Shown: positions 38,320 through 46,570 of the stretch, piece by piece
Position numbering within the stretch: position 1 is the stretch's first letter
How the letters are laid out: each line of letters opens with the position of its first letter
From: Erythrobacteraceae bacterium
Lineage (GTDB): Bacteria; Pseudomonadota; Alphaproteobacteria; Sphingomonadales; Sphingomonadaceae
Length of the DNA stretch: 64,000 nucleotides
Reading direction: 5' to 3'
Assembly: GCA_947479055.1 (NCBI GenBank)
Contig: CANJYE010000002.1
Span: forward strand, 35,222 to 99,221
Position numbers and translations under genes: made by a program
Notes under the pieces: generated by a model
Told to the model about the DNA's origin: nothing
The model's database searches: none
What the model saw: only the letters and a program-made list of their open reading frames with translations

Positions 38320-39081
38320 TCAGTTGCCGCCCAGTTGGTCGATATAGGATTTGGCGGTAACCGCCGCTTCGCTGCCGGGGGCGGCAGTGATGACTGATTG
38401 CCAGCTCTTGCGCGCGGCCTCGTCATGGCCGGACAGCACGGCGATCACCCCCGCTTCCAGCCCGATCGCCGGATCGACCGGGCTCAGCCCTGCGGCCGTC
38501 TCGATATAGAACTGCGCATCCTGCAATTTGCCCAGCCGTCGGGCCAGTGTGGCCGAAAGCAGCCAGGTGTCGGCATCCTGCGCGGCATCGCGCCGCGCCG
38601 TGTTGAGCGCGGCTTCCGCCTCGGCGGGTCGGTCCAGCGCCACCAGCGCGCGGGACCGGTCGATTTCCAGTTCACCCGCCAGCGCCAGGTCGCCCGCGCT
38701 GGTGGCATCGCTGCGGGCCTGCTCGAGCGAGGCCAGCGCCGCACCGGGCCGGCTGTCTGCCAGCGCTGCGTTGGCCGCCATGCCGCCCAGCTTGGCCCGG
38801 TGGACTTTTTCGTCGGCCAGCAACGCATCGCGCGCGGCCAGGAATGTGTCCTCCGCCTCGTCCCAGCGCAATTGTCTTGCATAGACGACTGCCAGGCATT
38901 GCAGCGGATAAGCCCGCTCGTTCCCCTTCAAGCCCTTCATCCAGTCGTCGGCAGTGGCGATGGCGCCGTCCACGTCCTTGCGGGACTGTTCGACGCAGGC
39001 GGACATCCGAGCCTCGGGCAAGGACTGGGGCGCGGCGGCGGGTGCCATCTGGGCCATCAAGGGGAGAAGAATCGAAAGCAT
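38320..39081 (-). CDS. Secreted tetratricopeptide-repeat protein
   Basis: A 253-residue protein with a short signal peptide (MLSILLPLMAQMAPAAA) and helical repeats such as RWDEAEDTFLAARDALLADE and RPAEAEAALNTARRDA that fit three to four TPR units. The start is set at ATG 39081, since the region upstream belongs to the previous gene's end. Likely a periplasmic scaffold; function unknown. Confidence 0.75.
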   Translation of the reverse strand: MLSILLPLMAQMAPAAAPQSLPEARMSACVEQSRKDVDGAIATADDWMKGLKGNERAYPLQCLAVVYARQLRWDEAEDTFLAARDALLADEKVHRAKLGGMAANAALADSRPGAALASLEQARSDATSAGDLALAGELEIDRSRALVALDRPAEAEAALNTARRDAAQDADTWLLSATLARRLGKLQDAQFYIETAAGLSPVDPAIGLEAGVIAVLSGHDEAARKSWQSVITAAPGSEAAVTAKSYIDQLGGN

Positions 39082-39095
39082 CAGAAGTGTGAACC

Positions 39096-39845
39096 TTAGG
39101 GCAGGGCGGCGATAATGCGCAGGATCAGGGCGATATCCCCATCCCGCGAAAGGCGGTGGTCGCCATCCTTGATCAGCGTCACCTGCACATCGGCTGAACG
39201 CAGCAGCGCCGCCGTTTTTAGCGAAACTTGCCACGGTACGTCAGGGTCTGCCTGACCATGGATAAGCCTGACCGGGCAGGAAATCGCGATCTCGTCCCGC
39301 CACAGCAGGCTCAGCGCGCTGGCATCGGCCCAGAACAGCGGATGGGTCGGGGTCGGATCGGGGCCATAGGAATTGTCTTCAAAAATGGTCCGGCCGGCCT
39401 CGAGCTCGGCTTTCTGCGCTGCGTTGAAACCCCAGTCGGCAAAATCGGGCGCGGCGGCGATACCGACCAGTGCATGGACCTGCGGCCCCAGGTCCAGTGC
39501 CAGCAACTGCATGAGCCAGCCGCCCATCGAACTGCCGACCAGCACCAGCTTGTAACCGGGGCACAGAGCGCCGGTCAGCTCGATCACTTCTTCCTTCCAC
39601 AGCGAAAGGCAGCCATCGGCAAATTCACCGTCGCTGGCCCCGCAGCCGGAATAGTCCATGAGCAGCGCCGCCCGCCCCTGTGCCCGTGCCCAGTCGAACA
39701 CCGCGCAGGCCTTGCTGCCCGCCATGTCGGACATGTAACCGGGCAGGAATACCAGCGCCGGGCCGGTGCCGGGGCTGAAGCGATAGGCAATGCGCCGCGC
39801 GCCTTTGGGCCCGTCCGGGATGACGTGGAAGCGAATGTCGGTCAT
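39096..39845 (-). CDS. Alpha/beta hydrolase (ABHD10-like)
   Basis: A 249-residue single-domain hydrolase with the oxyanion FLPGYMSDM, the nucleophile elbow GSSMGGW (Ser106), an acid in HGQADPDVPW and a catalytic His in DGDHRLSR. The segment LLMDYSGCGASDGEF is typical of ABHD10-like thioesterases that remove acyl groups from cysteines or hydrolyse small esters. Substrate unknown. Confidence 0.88.
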   Translation of the reverse strand: MTDIRFHVIPDGPKGARRIAYRFSPGTGPALVFLPGYMSDMAGSKACAVFDWARAQGRAALLMDYSGCGASDGEFADGCLSLWKEEVIELTGALCPGYKLVLVGSSMGGWLMQLLALDLGPQVHALVGIAAAPDFADWGFNAAQKAELEAGRTIFEDNSYGPDPTPTHPLFWADASALSLLWRDEIAISCPVRLIHGQADPDVPWQVSLKTAALLRSADVQVTLIKDGDHRLSRDGDIALILRIIAALP

Positions 39846-39910
39846 GACGGCATTTCATGCGGGCAATGTGCGGTTGAGGCAAGCATCACTCCCCGCTAAG
39901 GACCGCAACC

Positions 39911-41920
39911 ATGTCAGAAATGCTCACGATCAGCCTGCCCGATGGTTCCACGCGCGCAATGCCGCGCGGCTCCAGTCCTGCCGATGTCGCCGCCGCGATC
40001 GGACCCGGCCTTGCCAAGGCCGCGCTGGCCGCGCGGGTCGATGGCGAACTACGCGATCTTGCCCGCCCGTTCGATGGCGATTGCACACTGGCGCTGGTCA
40101 CCGCGCGGGACGAGGCGGATGCGCTCGACCTTGCCCGGCATGATTTCGCCCATGTGCTGGCCGAAGCGGTGCAGGCGCTGTTTCCTGGCACGCAGATCAC
40201 TTTCGGACCGTCCACCGACGATGGCTTCTATTACGATTTCGCCCCGGCCGATCGTCCCTTCACGGATGAAGACCTTCCCGCAATCGAAGCGCAGATGCGC
40301 GCCATCATCGCCGCCGACAAGCCGCTGCGCCGCGAGGCGTGGAGCCGCGAGCAGCTGATTTCCCGCTGGAACAGCCAAGGCGAGAAATTCAAGGCCGAAT
40401 GGGCCGCCGAACTGCCTGCCAAAGACGATGGGGGTGACGAGGCGCTGACGGTCTACTGGTCGGGCGATGACTGGCTCGACATGTGCCGCGGGCCGCATCT
40501 GCCCTCCACCGGCAAGCTCGATCCCGCCGCCTTCAAGCTGACCCGCGTGTCGGGCGCATACTGGCGTGGCGATCAGAACAATGCGATGCTCAGCCGCATC
40601 TATGGCACCGGCTGGCTCAACAAGAAGCAGCTGGACGCGCATCTCCTCCGGCTGGAGGAAGCGGCCAAGCGCGACCATCGCAAGCTGGGTGCGGAGATGG
40701 ACCTGTTCCACCTCCAATCCGAAGCTCATGGCAGCGTGTTCTGGCACCCCAAGGGCTACCGGGTGTGGCGCGAACTGGAAGCCTATATGCGTCGCGCCAT
40801 CGACGGGGCGGGTTACAAGGAAGTGAAGACCCCGCAGATCATGGATTCGCGCCAGTGGGAGCAATCCGGCCACTGGGGCAAATACCGCGAGAACATGTTC
40901 GTCATCCCCGATGAAGTGCCCAATGTCGATGATGAAGGCCCGGTGATTTCGGGCGAAGCGGACTGGATGGCGCTGAAGCCGATGAACTGCCCGGCGCATG
41001 TGCTGATCTTCCGCCAGGGCATCAAAAGCTACCGCGACTTGCCTCTGCGCATTTACGAAAACGGCTGCTGCCACCGCAACGAGCCGCATGGCGCGCTGCA
41101 CGGACTTATGCGCGTGCGCCAGTTCACGCAGGACGATGCCCATATCTTCTGCCGCGAAGACCAGATCGTGGCCGAAGTGCGCGCCTTCTGCGAACTGGCG
41201 GACCGGGTCTACCAGCATTTCGGCTTCACCTATTCGGTCAAGCTGGCGCTGCGCCCGGAAACCCGCTTCGGCACAGAGGAAATGTGGGACCAGGCCGAAA
41301 CCGAACTGCGCGCCGCCGTGGTCGAGGCGGGCCTTGCCACCCAAGCCTATGGCTGGGAAGAACTGCCCGGCGAAGGCGCGTTCTACGCCCCCAAGCTGGA
41401 ATGGCACCTGACCGACGCGATCGGCCGAACCTGGCAGGTCGGCACGATCCAGTCCGACCGCGTGCTGCCCGAACGGCTCGACGCGAGCTACATCGCCGAG
41501 GATGGCGAACGACACCGCCCGGTGATGCTCCACCGCGCGATCTTCGGCTCGTATGAACGCTTCATCGGCATCCTGATCGAACATTTCGCCGGCAAGCTGC
41601 CGGTCTGGCTGGCCCCGGTGCAGGCGGTGGTGGCAACCATCGTCTCGGACGCTGACGAATATGCGCAGGAGGTCACGGCCAGGCTGAAAGCCGCCGGAAT
41701 CCGTGTGGAATGCGATCTCAGGAACGAGAAGATCAACTACAAGGTGCGCGAACACTCGCTTCAGAAAGTCCCGCACCTCTTGGTCGTCGGCAAGCGCGAG
41801 GCGGAAGAAGGCACCGTCGCCATCCGCACCCTGGGCGAGGAACGGCAGAAGTTCGTCTCGCTCGACGAGGCGGTTGCATTGTTGAGGGCGGAAGCGACCC
41901 CGCCGGACTTGCGTCAGTAA
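39911..41920 (+). CDS. thrS: Threonine--tRNA ligase
   Basis: A 669-residue class II synthetase in the standard order: TGS domain ([14 protein letters not shown] region, here [11 protein letters not shown]), the editing domain with [11 protein letters not shown] and DGFYYDFA, the catalytic core with [32 protein letters not shown], and the anticodon-binding C-terminus ending near [11 protein letters not shown]. Cytoplasmic; charges tRNA-Thr. No T-box or other leader is evident in the 65-bp upstream space. Confidence 0.97.
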   Translation: MSEMLTISLPDGSTRAMPRGSSPADVAAAIGPGLAKAALAARVDGELRDLARPFDGDCTLALVTARDEADALDLARHDFAHVLAEAVQALFPGTQITFGPSTDDGFYYDFAPADRPFTDEDLPAIEAQMRAIIAADKPLRREAWSREQLISRWNSQGEKFKAEWAAELPAKDDGGDEALTVYWSGDDWLDMCRGPHLPSTGKLDPAAFKLTRVSGAYWRGDQNNAMLSRIYGTGWLNKKQLDAHLLRLEEAAKRDHRKLGAEMDLFHLQSEAHGSVFWHPKGYRVWRELEAYMRRAIDGAGYKEVKTPQIMDSRQWEQSGHWGKYRENMFVIPDEVPNVDDEGPVISGEADWMALKPMNCPAHVLIFRQGIKSYRDLPLRIYENGCCHRNEPHGALHGLMRVRQFTQDDAHIFCREDQIVAEVRAFCELADRVYQHFGFTYSVKLALRPETRFGTEEMWDQAETELRAAVVEAGLATQAYGWEELPGEGAFYAPKLEWHLTDAIGRTWQVGTIQSDRVLPERLDASYIAEDGERHRPVMLHRAIFGSYERFIGILIEHFAGKLPVWLAPVQAVVATIVSDADEYAQEVTARLKAAGIRVECDLRNEKINYKVREHSLQKVPHLLVVGKREAEEGTVAIRTLGEERQKFVSLDEAVALLRAEATPPDLRQ

Positions 41921-42036
41921 GGCAGGCCCTGCCCGGCAGCGATCAGCGCCAGCGCACAACTGAGCACGATCAGCATGCGCAGCGGCTCAAGACTGAGCGG
42001 TGCGGCGTGACGGACGAAGGCGAGGGCTTGGGCCAT
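41914..42036 (-). CDS. Possible 40-residue single-helix membrane protein
   Basis: A short minus-strand ORF starting [20 protein letters not shown], followed by one hydrophobic helix (residues 21-35, [15 protein letters not shown]). It fills the 150-bp space between thrS and the agmatine deiminase gene and overlaps the thrS stop by 7 bp. There is no clear ribosome site; it may be a chance frame. Confidence 0.28.
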   Translation of the reverse strand: MAQALAFVRHAAPLSLEPLRMLIVLSCALALIAAGQGLPY

Positions 42037-42071
42037 GACGAAGCTTATCGCGCGGGCACCTTAGCGATTCG

Positions 42072-43046
42072 TTAAAATCCCGCCGTCGGCATCTGCTGGC
42101 TGGCGCAATGAAACCCGCCGCCGCCGGCCAGCACGGCGTCGCCCGGCAGGCCGATGGTGGCGCGATCGGGGAACAATGCGGCCACGGCGGCCACGCCTTC
42201 GGCATCATGGGGCGAACCGAAGGTCGGCACTACCACCAGCTGGCTGGTGATGGCGAAGTTCATGTAGCTGGCCGGCTCGATGAAATCCCCGCTCGCCATC
42301 CGCCCGGGCGAGGGCACGTCGCGCAGCTCCACCCCGAAATCCAGCGCGCGGGCGCGGGCATCGGCATAGACCTGCGCATTGGGATCGTCCGCCCCGCTCG
42401 CCACCGGCAGTGCCAGCACATTGGGCGCCACGAAACGGGCGAGGTTGTCGACATGACCGTCGGTGTGGTCGTTGAGCAAGCCGTCGCCGAGCCACAGCAC
42501 ACGATCATGGCCGAGGTCTCGGGCCAGCCGCTGCTCGATTGCCTCGCGCGACAGCTGCGGGTTGCGGTTGGGATTGAGCAGGCATTGGCCGGTAGTGGCG
42601 ACAAGCCCGGTGCCATCGCCATCGAGCGCCCCGCCTTCGAGAATCCAGTCGCAGGACTGCACCTCCAGCCCGGCGTCCCTGGCCAGCTCCGCGCCGATGG
42701 TCTGGTCCCCGGCCATCAGGTACTTGCCGCCCCAGCCGTTGAAGCCGAAGCGCATCGCGCGGGCGTGGCCTGCACCGTCCAGAACCACCAGCGGCCCGGT
42801 GTCGCGCAGCCAGACATCGCCATAGACGCGCCGCTCCAGCTTCACCGCCGCGCTCACCAGCGCCCTGGCGCGCGCCTCGTTGGCGGCATCGCGCACCAGC
42901 AGCCGCACTTCCTGCCCGCTGTCCGCCACGGCACTGGCGAAAGCGGCCAGCTGTTCCTGCGCCCGCGCAAATGCTCCGCCCCATTCGCTCTCGTCATGGG
43001 GAAAGCCGATCCACAGCCATTCCTGCTTGTGCCACTCGGGCGGCAT
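42072..43046 (-). CDS. Agmatine deiminase / peptidylarginine deiminase family protein
   Basis: A 324-residue guanidine-group-modifying enzyme. It shows WHKQEWLWIGFPH at the start, RDTGPLVVL, NGWGGKY, LEGGALDGDGTG, NDHTDGHVDNLARF with the catalytic His, and the nucleophile in GGGGFHCASQQMPTAGF (about Cys314). It converts agmatine to N-carbamoylputrescine in polyamine synthesis. ATG 43046 is chosen for similarity to family starts; a GTG at 43064 is also possible. Neither has a strong ribosome site. Confidence 0.92.
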   Translation of the reverse strand: MPPEWHKQEWLWIGFPHDESEWGGAFARAQEQLAAFASAVADSGQEVRLLVRDAANEARARALVSAAVKLERRVYGDVWLRDTGPLVVLDGAGHARAMRFGFNGWGGKYLMAGDQTIGAELARDAGLEVQSCDWILEGGALDGDGTGLVATTGQCLLNPNRNPQLSREAIEQRLARDLGHDRVLWLGDGLLNDHTDGHVDNLARFVAPNVLALPVASGADDPNAQVYADARARALDFGVELRDVPSPGRMASGDFIEPASYMNFAITSQLVVVPTFGSPHDAEGVAAVAALFPDRATIGLPGDAVLAGGGGFHCASQQMPTAGF

Positions 43047-43057
43047 GTGAAAACTAT

Positions 43058-43085
43058 TTGACACTCTAATAACCTATAGTATAAA
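43058..43085 (+). promoter_or_regulatory. Sigma70-like promoter of the toxin-antitoxin module
   Basis: A perfect -35 TTGACA (43058-43063) and a -10 TATAAA (43080-43085) are separated by 16 bp. A CTATAG palindrome (43074-43079) lies in the spacer and could be part of an autoregulatory operator. A strong GGAGG ribosome site follows before ATG 43111. This is unusually close to the E. coli consensus for this genome. Confidence 0.65.
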
Positions 43086-43110
43086 TATTTCGCGAGAAGG
43101 AGGAGTTGCC

Positions 43111-43578
43111 ATGGGCAAATACGAGCCGTTGAAGCGCTACCTTGAAAATCTGAATGGTGACAGCTGGGAAGCCGATTTCGAAAAGGTCGAGCATGTCCTT
43201 GGCTTCAAATTGCCAGACAGCGCATACCAATATCAGGCATGGTGGGCAAACCAGACGGGTGGCGGCCACAGTCAGACTCACGGGTGGCAGGATGCGGGAT
43301 TTGAAACAAGGGATCTCAACATCTCGCGCAAGCGGGTGCGGTTCGAGCGTGTGAGAAAGTCGCGGTCGACCGCGCTCCAAGCGGCACATTCCTCACGCGA
43401 GGTCGCAACAGATATCTGGAACCAGGCCGAACTAATCTCGGGGATTCGTGATCGCGACAGGCTTGTCGAGGCCGCCCTTGCGGCCTTGATAGAGCGCGAG
43501 GCCGCGCGATCGCTGGCCCGCATGGGCGGAACGATGCCCGATGCGAAGGCCGCGCCGCGTGAACGGCCATTTACGTGA
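43111..43578 (+). CDS. VapB-like antitoxin with an N-terminal DUF7662-type domain
   Basis: A 155-residue two-part protein. Residues 1-80 (MGKYEPLKRYLE, GFKLPDSAYQYQAWWAN, HSQTHGWQDAGFE) form a small domain seen in many hypothetical proteins of defence and mobile loci. Residues ~100-155 (SGIRDRDRLVEAALAALIEREAARSLARMGG) match the C-terminal toxin-binding half of VapB antitoxins; the usual N-terminal DNA-binding part is not recognisable. The stop overlaps the VapC start by GTGA. Base composition is lower in GC than flanks, a sign of transfer. Confidence 0.75.
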   Translation: MGKYEPLKRYLENLNGDSWEADFEKVEHVLGFKLPDSAYQYQAWWANQTGGGHSQTHGWQDAGFETRDLNISRKRVRFERVRKSRSTALQAAHSSREVATDIWNQAELISGIRDRDRLVEAALAALIEREAARSLARMGGTMPDAKAAPRERPFT

Positions 43579-43940
43579 TCATTGTCGATACGTCAGTTTG
43601 GATCGATCATCTGCGTTCCACTGACGCAAATCTCGTCGTGGCCCTCACTGAAGGGCGAGTGCTGCAGCACGCTTTCGTAACCGCGGAACTTGCCCTGGGT
43701 ACCATGTCAATGCGCGATGACCTGATAACCAAACTCGGTCTTTTGCGTCAGGCAGATGTTGTCACTAACCGTGAGCTTCTCGCATTTATCGAGGACACAG
43801 ACCTGAGTGGGACAGGTGTCGGGATGGTCGATGCGCACCTGCTCGCCAGTGCAGCTGCCGGCGAAGGCATCCGCCTGTGGTCCCGCGACAAGCGCCTGGC
43901 GACTCAGGCTGAGCGGCTGGGTCTCGCTTTCACTCACTGA
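43575..43940 (+). CDS. vapC: VapC-family PIN-domain ribonuclease toxin
   Basis: A 121-residue PIN domain starting at GTG 43575. The acidic residues expected at the metal site are present: Asp5 (VDTSVWIDH), Glu38, Asp86 (GMVDAHLL) and Asp105 (WSRDKRL). VapC toxins cleave tRNA or rRNA unless bound by VapB. It is translationally coupled to the antitoxin-like gene. All catalytic residues are intact, so the toxin should be active. Confidence 0.92.
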   Translation: MIIVDTSVWIDHLRSTDANLVVALTEGRVLQHAFVTAELALGTMSMRDDLITKLGLLRQADVVTNRELLAFIEDTDLSGTGVGMVDAHLLASAAAGEGIRLWSRDKRLATQAERLGLAFTH

Positions 43941-44024
43941 ATTCTCGCCCTTGCGCATTCGGTCTCGACGCGCGGGCCGGGCTCTGCAAATGCAGGGCCA
44001 AAGCGCGAAGGGAGTGCAACCGCG

Positions 44025-44828
44025 ATGCCCATTCATTACGACAAGCAAGGCCATATCGTCACCATCACCATCGACCGGTATGAGCGGCGCAACGCCTTCG
44101 ATGTCGAGCATTCGGTGCAGATGATCGACGCGTGGGAGCGGTTCAACGATGATCCCGATGCCTGGGTGGCGATCGTCACCGGGGTGAAGGACGCGTTCTG
44201 TGCCGGTGGCGATCTCCACACGATGAGCCAGATTGCGAAGGAGCGGATCGAGAACGACGGCCTGTCGCCCACGCTCGACCTGATCACCCGCAATGGCACG
44301 CGCTATTTCACGCTCAAGGGTTTTGAGATCTACAAGCCGATCATCGCCGCGGTGAACGGCCAGTGCTGGGCTGGCGGGATGGAGATGCTGGGCGGCACCG
44401 ATATCCGCATTGCCAGCCGGGATGCGGTGTTCAACGTTTCCGAACCCAAGCGCGGCCTGTTTGCCGGGGGCGGCACCACCGCGCGGCTGCCGCGCCAGCT
44501 GGCCTGGCCCGCTGCGATGGAAATGCTGTTGGTCGCGCGGCCGACCTCGGCCGAACGGGCGCTGCAACTTGGGCTCATCAACGAGGTGTGCGAGCGCGAG
44601 GAGCTGATGGACGTGGCGATGTCCTGGGCGGAAGAAATCTGCAAGAACGCGCCACTCTCCGTGCAGGCCACCAAGAAGAGCGCGCTGCGCTCCATCGCGG
44701 TCGCCACGCTGGAGGAAGCCTATGCGATCGAGGATGCGCTGAGCAACGAGGTGTTCCAGACCGAAGATGCCAAGGAAGGCCCGCGCGCCTTCTTCGAAAA
44801 GCGCGATCCGGTGTGGCAGGGGCGGTGA
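44025..44828 (+). CDS. Enoyl-CoA hydratase/isomerase family protein
   Basis: A 267-residue crotonase-fold protein with FCAGGDLHTMSQ at the first oxyanion strand, VNGQCWAGGMEMLGGTDI, and a second loop reading EPKRGLFAGGGTTARLPRQ, where the usual catalytic Glu pair is not conserved. Ends in AFFEKRDPVWQGR. It converges on a lipid-transfer thiolase gene pair, and likely acts in a CoA-thioester route with it. RBS GGGAGTG lies near 44010-44016. Confidence 0.88.
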   Translation: MPIHYDKQGHIVTITIDRYERRNAFDVEHSVQMIDAWERFNDDPDAWVAIVTGVKDAFCAGGDLHTMSQIAKERIENDGLSPTLDLITRNGTRYFTLKGFEIYKPIIAAVNGQCWAGGMEMLGGTDIRIASRDAVFNVSEPKRGLFAGGGTTARLPRQLAWPAAMEMLLVARPTSAERALQLGLINEVCEREELMDVAMSWAEEICKNAPLSVQATKKSALRSIAVATLEEAYAIEDALSNEVFQTEDAKEGPRAFFEKRDPVWQGR

Positions 44829-44852
44829 TCCAACACCCCTGCCGGAACCGGA

Positions 44853-46022
44853 TCACACGTCGCGGCTGAGCACCACCGCGCTGGTCGGCACGCCGCTGCC
44901 GGCGGTGACGAGGACATTTTCCACGTCGGCCACCTGGTTGATGGCAGTGCCCCGGATCTGACGCACCGCTTCGCACACGCCGTTCATGCCGTGGATATAG
45001 GCTTCGCCCAGCTGGCCGCCGTTGGTGTTGACCGGCAGGGTGCCGCCAACCTCGATATTGCCATCCTTGATGAAGTCCTTGGCCTCGCCATATTCGCAGA
45101 AACCATAGGCTTCGAGGCCGGGCAGCACAGTCGGGCCGAAGTGATCGTAGATGATCGCCATCTGCATGTCCTTGGGCGACAGGCCCGAGGTTGCCCACAG
45201 CTGGCGGGCGGCGGCGGCGCATTCATCACGCGGGACGATGTCCTGCTTGTAATAGGCGCCAAGGCCCATTGTCCCCCAGGGCGAGCCTTGCGCGGCGGCA
45301 TTGATCAGCACCGCCGGCTGCCTGAGATCGCGCGCGCGCTCCGCCGTGGTAACGATCACCGCGCAGGCACCGTCGCTTTCCTGGCAGCAGTCGAGCAGGT
45401 GGAACGGATCGGCGATCATCCGCGAGGCGTGATATTCCTCGCGCGTGATCGGCTTGCCATAGAAGAAGGCATTGGGATTGCGCGCAGCATGCTTGCGCGC
45501 GACCATCGCGTAATTGCAGAAATCGTCCTGTGTCGCCCCGCTTTCATGCATGTAGCGACGCATCGAAACGGCCAGCAGGGCGGCGGCGGTCATCAGACCC
45601 TGGAAGCCGTGATAGGCAAAGATCAGATTGTCGCTGGTCGGCATCTGCGCCTGGATCGGCTGGCCGAAGCGGTATTCGGACCGTTCGTTCATCGCGCGGT
45701 AGCACAGCACGGTTTCGGCAACGCCGGTGGCCACTGCCATCGCCGCCTGCATCAGCGGCGCGCACGCCCCGCCGCCGCCACCGCTGGTCTGGCCGAAGAA
45801 CTTCAGTTCCTTCGAGCCGATCGCGCGGGCCACTTCCTGTTCGTTGTTGTTGTCCATCGTGTAGGTGGAAATGCCATCCACCTCGCTGGGGTTGATCCCG
45901 GCATCGGCACAGGCGGCCAGCGCCGCCTCCGTCGCCAGTTTCAATTCGCTGCGCCCCGAATTCTTCGAAAACTCGGTGGCGCCATAGCCGGCGATGGCGG
46001 CCTTTTTACTGAAATTCGCCAT
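44853..46022 (-). CDS. Thiolase-fold lipid-transfer protein (Ltp/SCP-x-like)
   Basis: A 389-residue thiolase-superfamily protein beginning MANFSKKAAIAGYGATEFSK. It has the SGGGGGACAPLMQAAMAVATG helix and the C-terminal segments YDHFGPTVLPGLEAYGF and NTNGGQLGEAYIHGMNG, whose tyrosines resemble those used by steroid side-chain aldolases such as Ltp2; the classical thiolase Cys-His-Cys set is incomplete. It is paired with an OB-fold zinc-ribbon gene 14 bp upstream. The pair probably cleaves a beta-keto or beta-hydroxy acyl-CoA of a bulky substrate. Confidence 0.85.
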   Translation of the reverse strand: MANFSKKAAIAGYGATEFSKNSGRSELKLATEAALAACADAGINPSEVDGISTYTMDNNNEQEVARAIGSKELKFFGQTSGGGGGACAPLMQAAMAVATGVAETVLCYRAMNERSEYRFGQPIQAQMPTSDNLIFAYHGFQGLMTAAALLAVSMRRYMHESGATQDDFCNYAMVARKHAARNPNAFFYGKPITREEYHASRMIADPFHLLDCCQESDGACAVIVTTAERARDLRQPAVLINAAAQGSPWGTMGLGAYYKQDIVPRDECAAAARQLWATSGLSPKDMQMAIIYDHFGPTVLPGLEAYGFCEYGEAKDFIKDGNIEVGGTLPVNTNGGQLGEAYIHGMNGVCEAVRQIRGTAINQVADVENVLVTAGSGVPTSAVVLSRDV

Positions 46023-46035
46023 GGGATAGTTCTCC

Positions 46036-46464
46036 TTACGCCAGCTTGAAGCGGAAACCGGCGGCTTCGCCGCGGCGCGTGAATTCGATCGTCACCGGCT
46101 TGCCGATGGCCATCGCTGCGGGTTCCGTGCCATCCATCGCGCCGACGACGCGCACGCCTTCGAATTCCGCCACCGCGATCGGATGGGGCGAGGCAAAGCC
46201 GGGCAGCGGCGGATGGTAATGCACGGTGTAGCTGTAGATCGTGCCGGTGCCGGTCAGCGCATGGGGTGACCAGTCCATGCTGGAACATGCCCCGCAGCCG
46301 GGGCTGGGCGGGTTGCGCAAAGTGCCGCAGGCATCGCACTTCTGGATGAGCAGCTGCCCGTCTTCCAGGCCGTTGTAATAGAAGTCGGTATCCTTGCCGG
46401 AAAGCGGCGCGTGATGGCGCTTTTCCTCGGCAGGCGCGGCTGAACCCGATGAACCATAGGACAT
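46036..46464 (-). CDS. Zn-ribbon OB-fold (DUF35) partner protein
   Basis: A 142-residue protein with a rubredoxin-like zinc ribbon (QKCDACGTLRNPPSPGCGACSS) and an OB-fold (GTIYSYTVHYHPPLPGF, AVAEFEGVRVVGAM). Such proteins bind thiolase-fold partners and help position acyl-CoA. ATG 46464 is preceded by GAGAGGA. The first ~25 residues are disordered. It is upstream of the lipid-transfer gene in the same operon. Confidence 0.9.
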   Translation of the reverse strand: MSYGSSGSAAPAEEKRHHAPLSGKDTDFYYNGLEDGQLLIQKCDACGTLRNPPSPGCGACSSMDWSPHALTGTGTIYSYTVHYHPPLPGFASPHPIAVAEFEGVRVVGAMDGTEPAAMAIGKPVTIEFTRRGEAAGFRFKLA

Positions 46465-46570
46465 GGCTTGGCATCCTCTCTGATGTTTCCCGCTGCCAGC
46501 CGTAAGCACCGCTACGCCGCCGCGCAAGGAGCACTTGCCCTTGACGGCGAGGCGGGGCAGGTCAGTGGCC

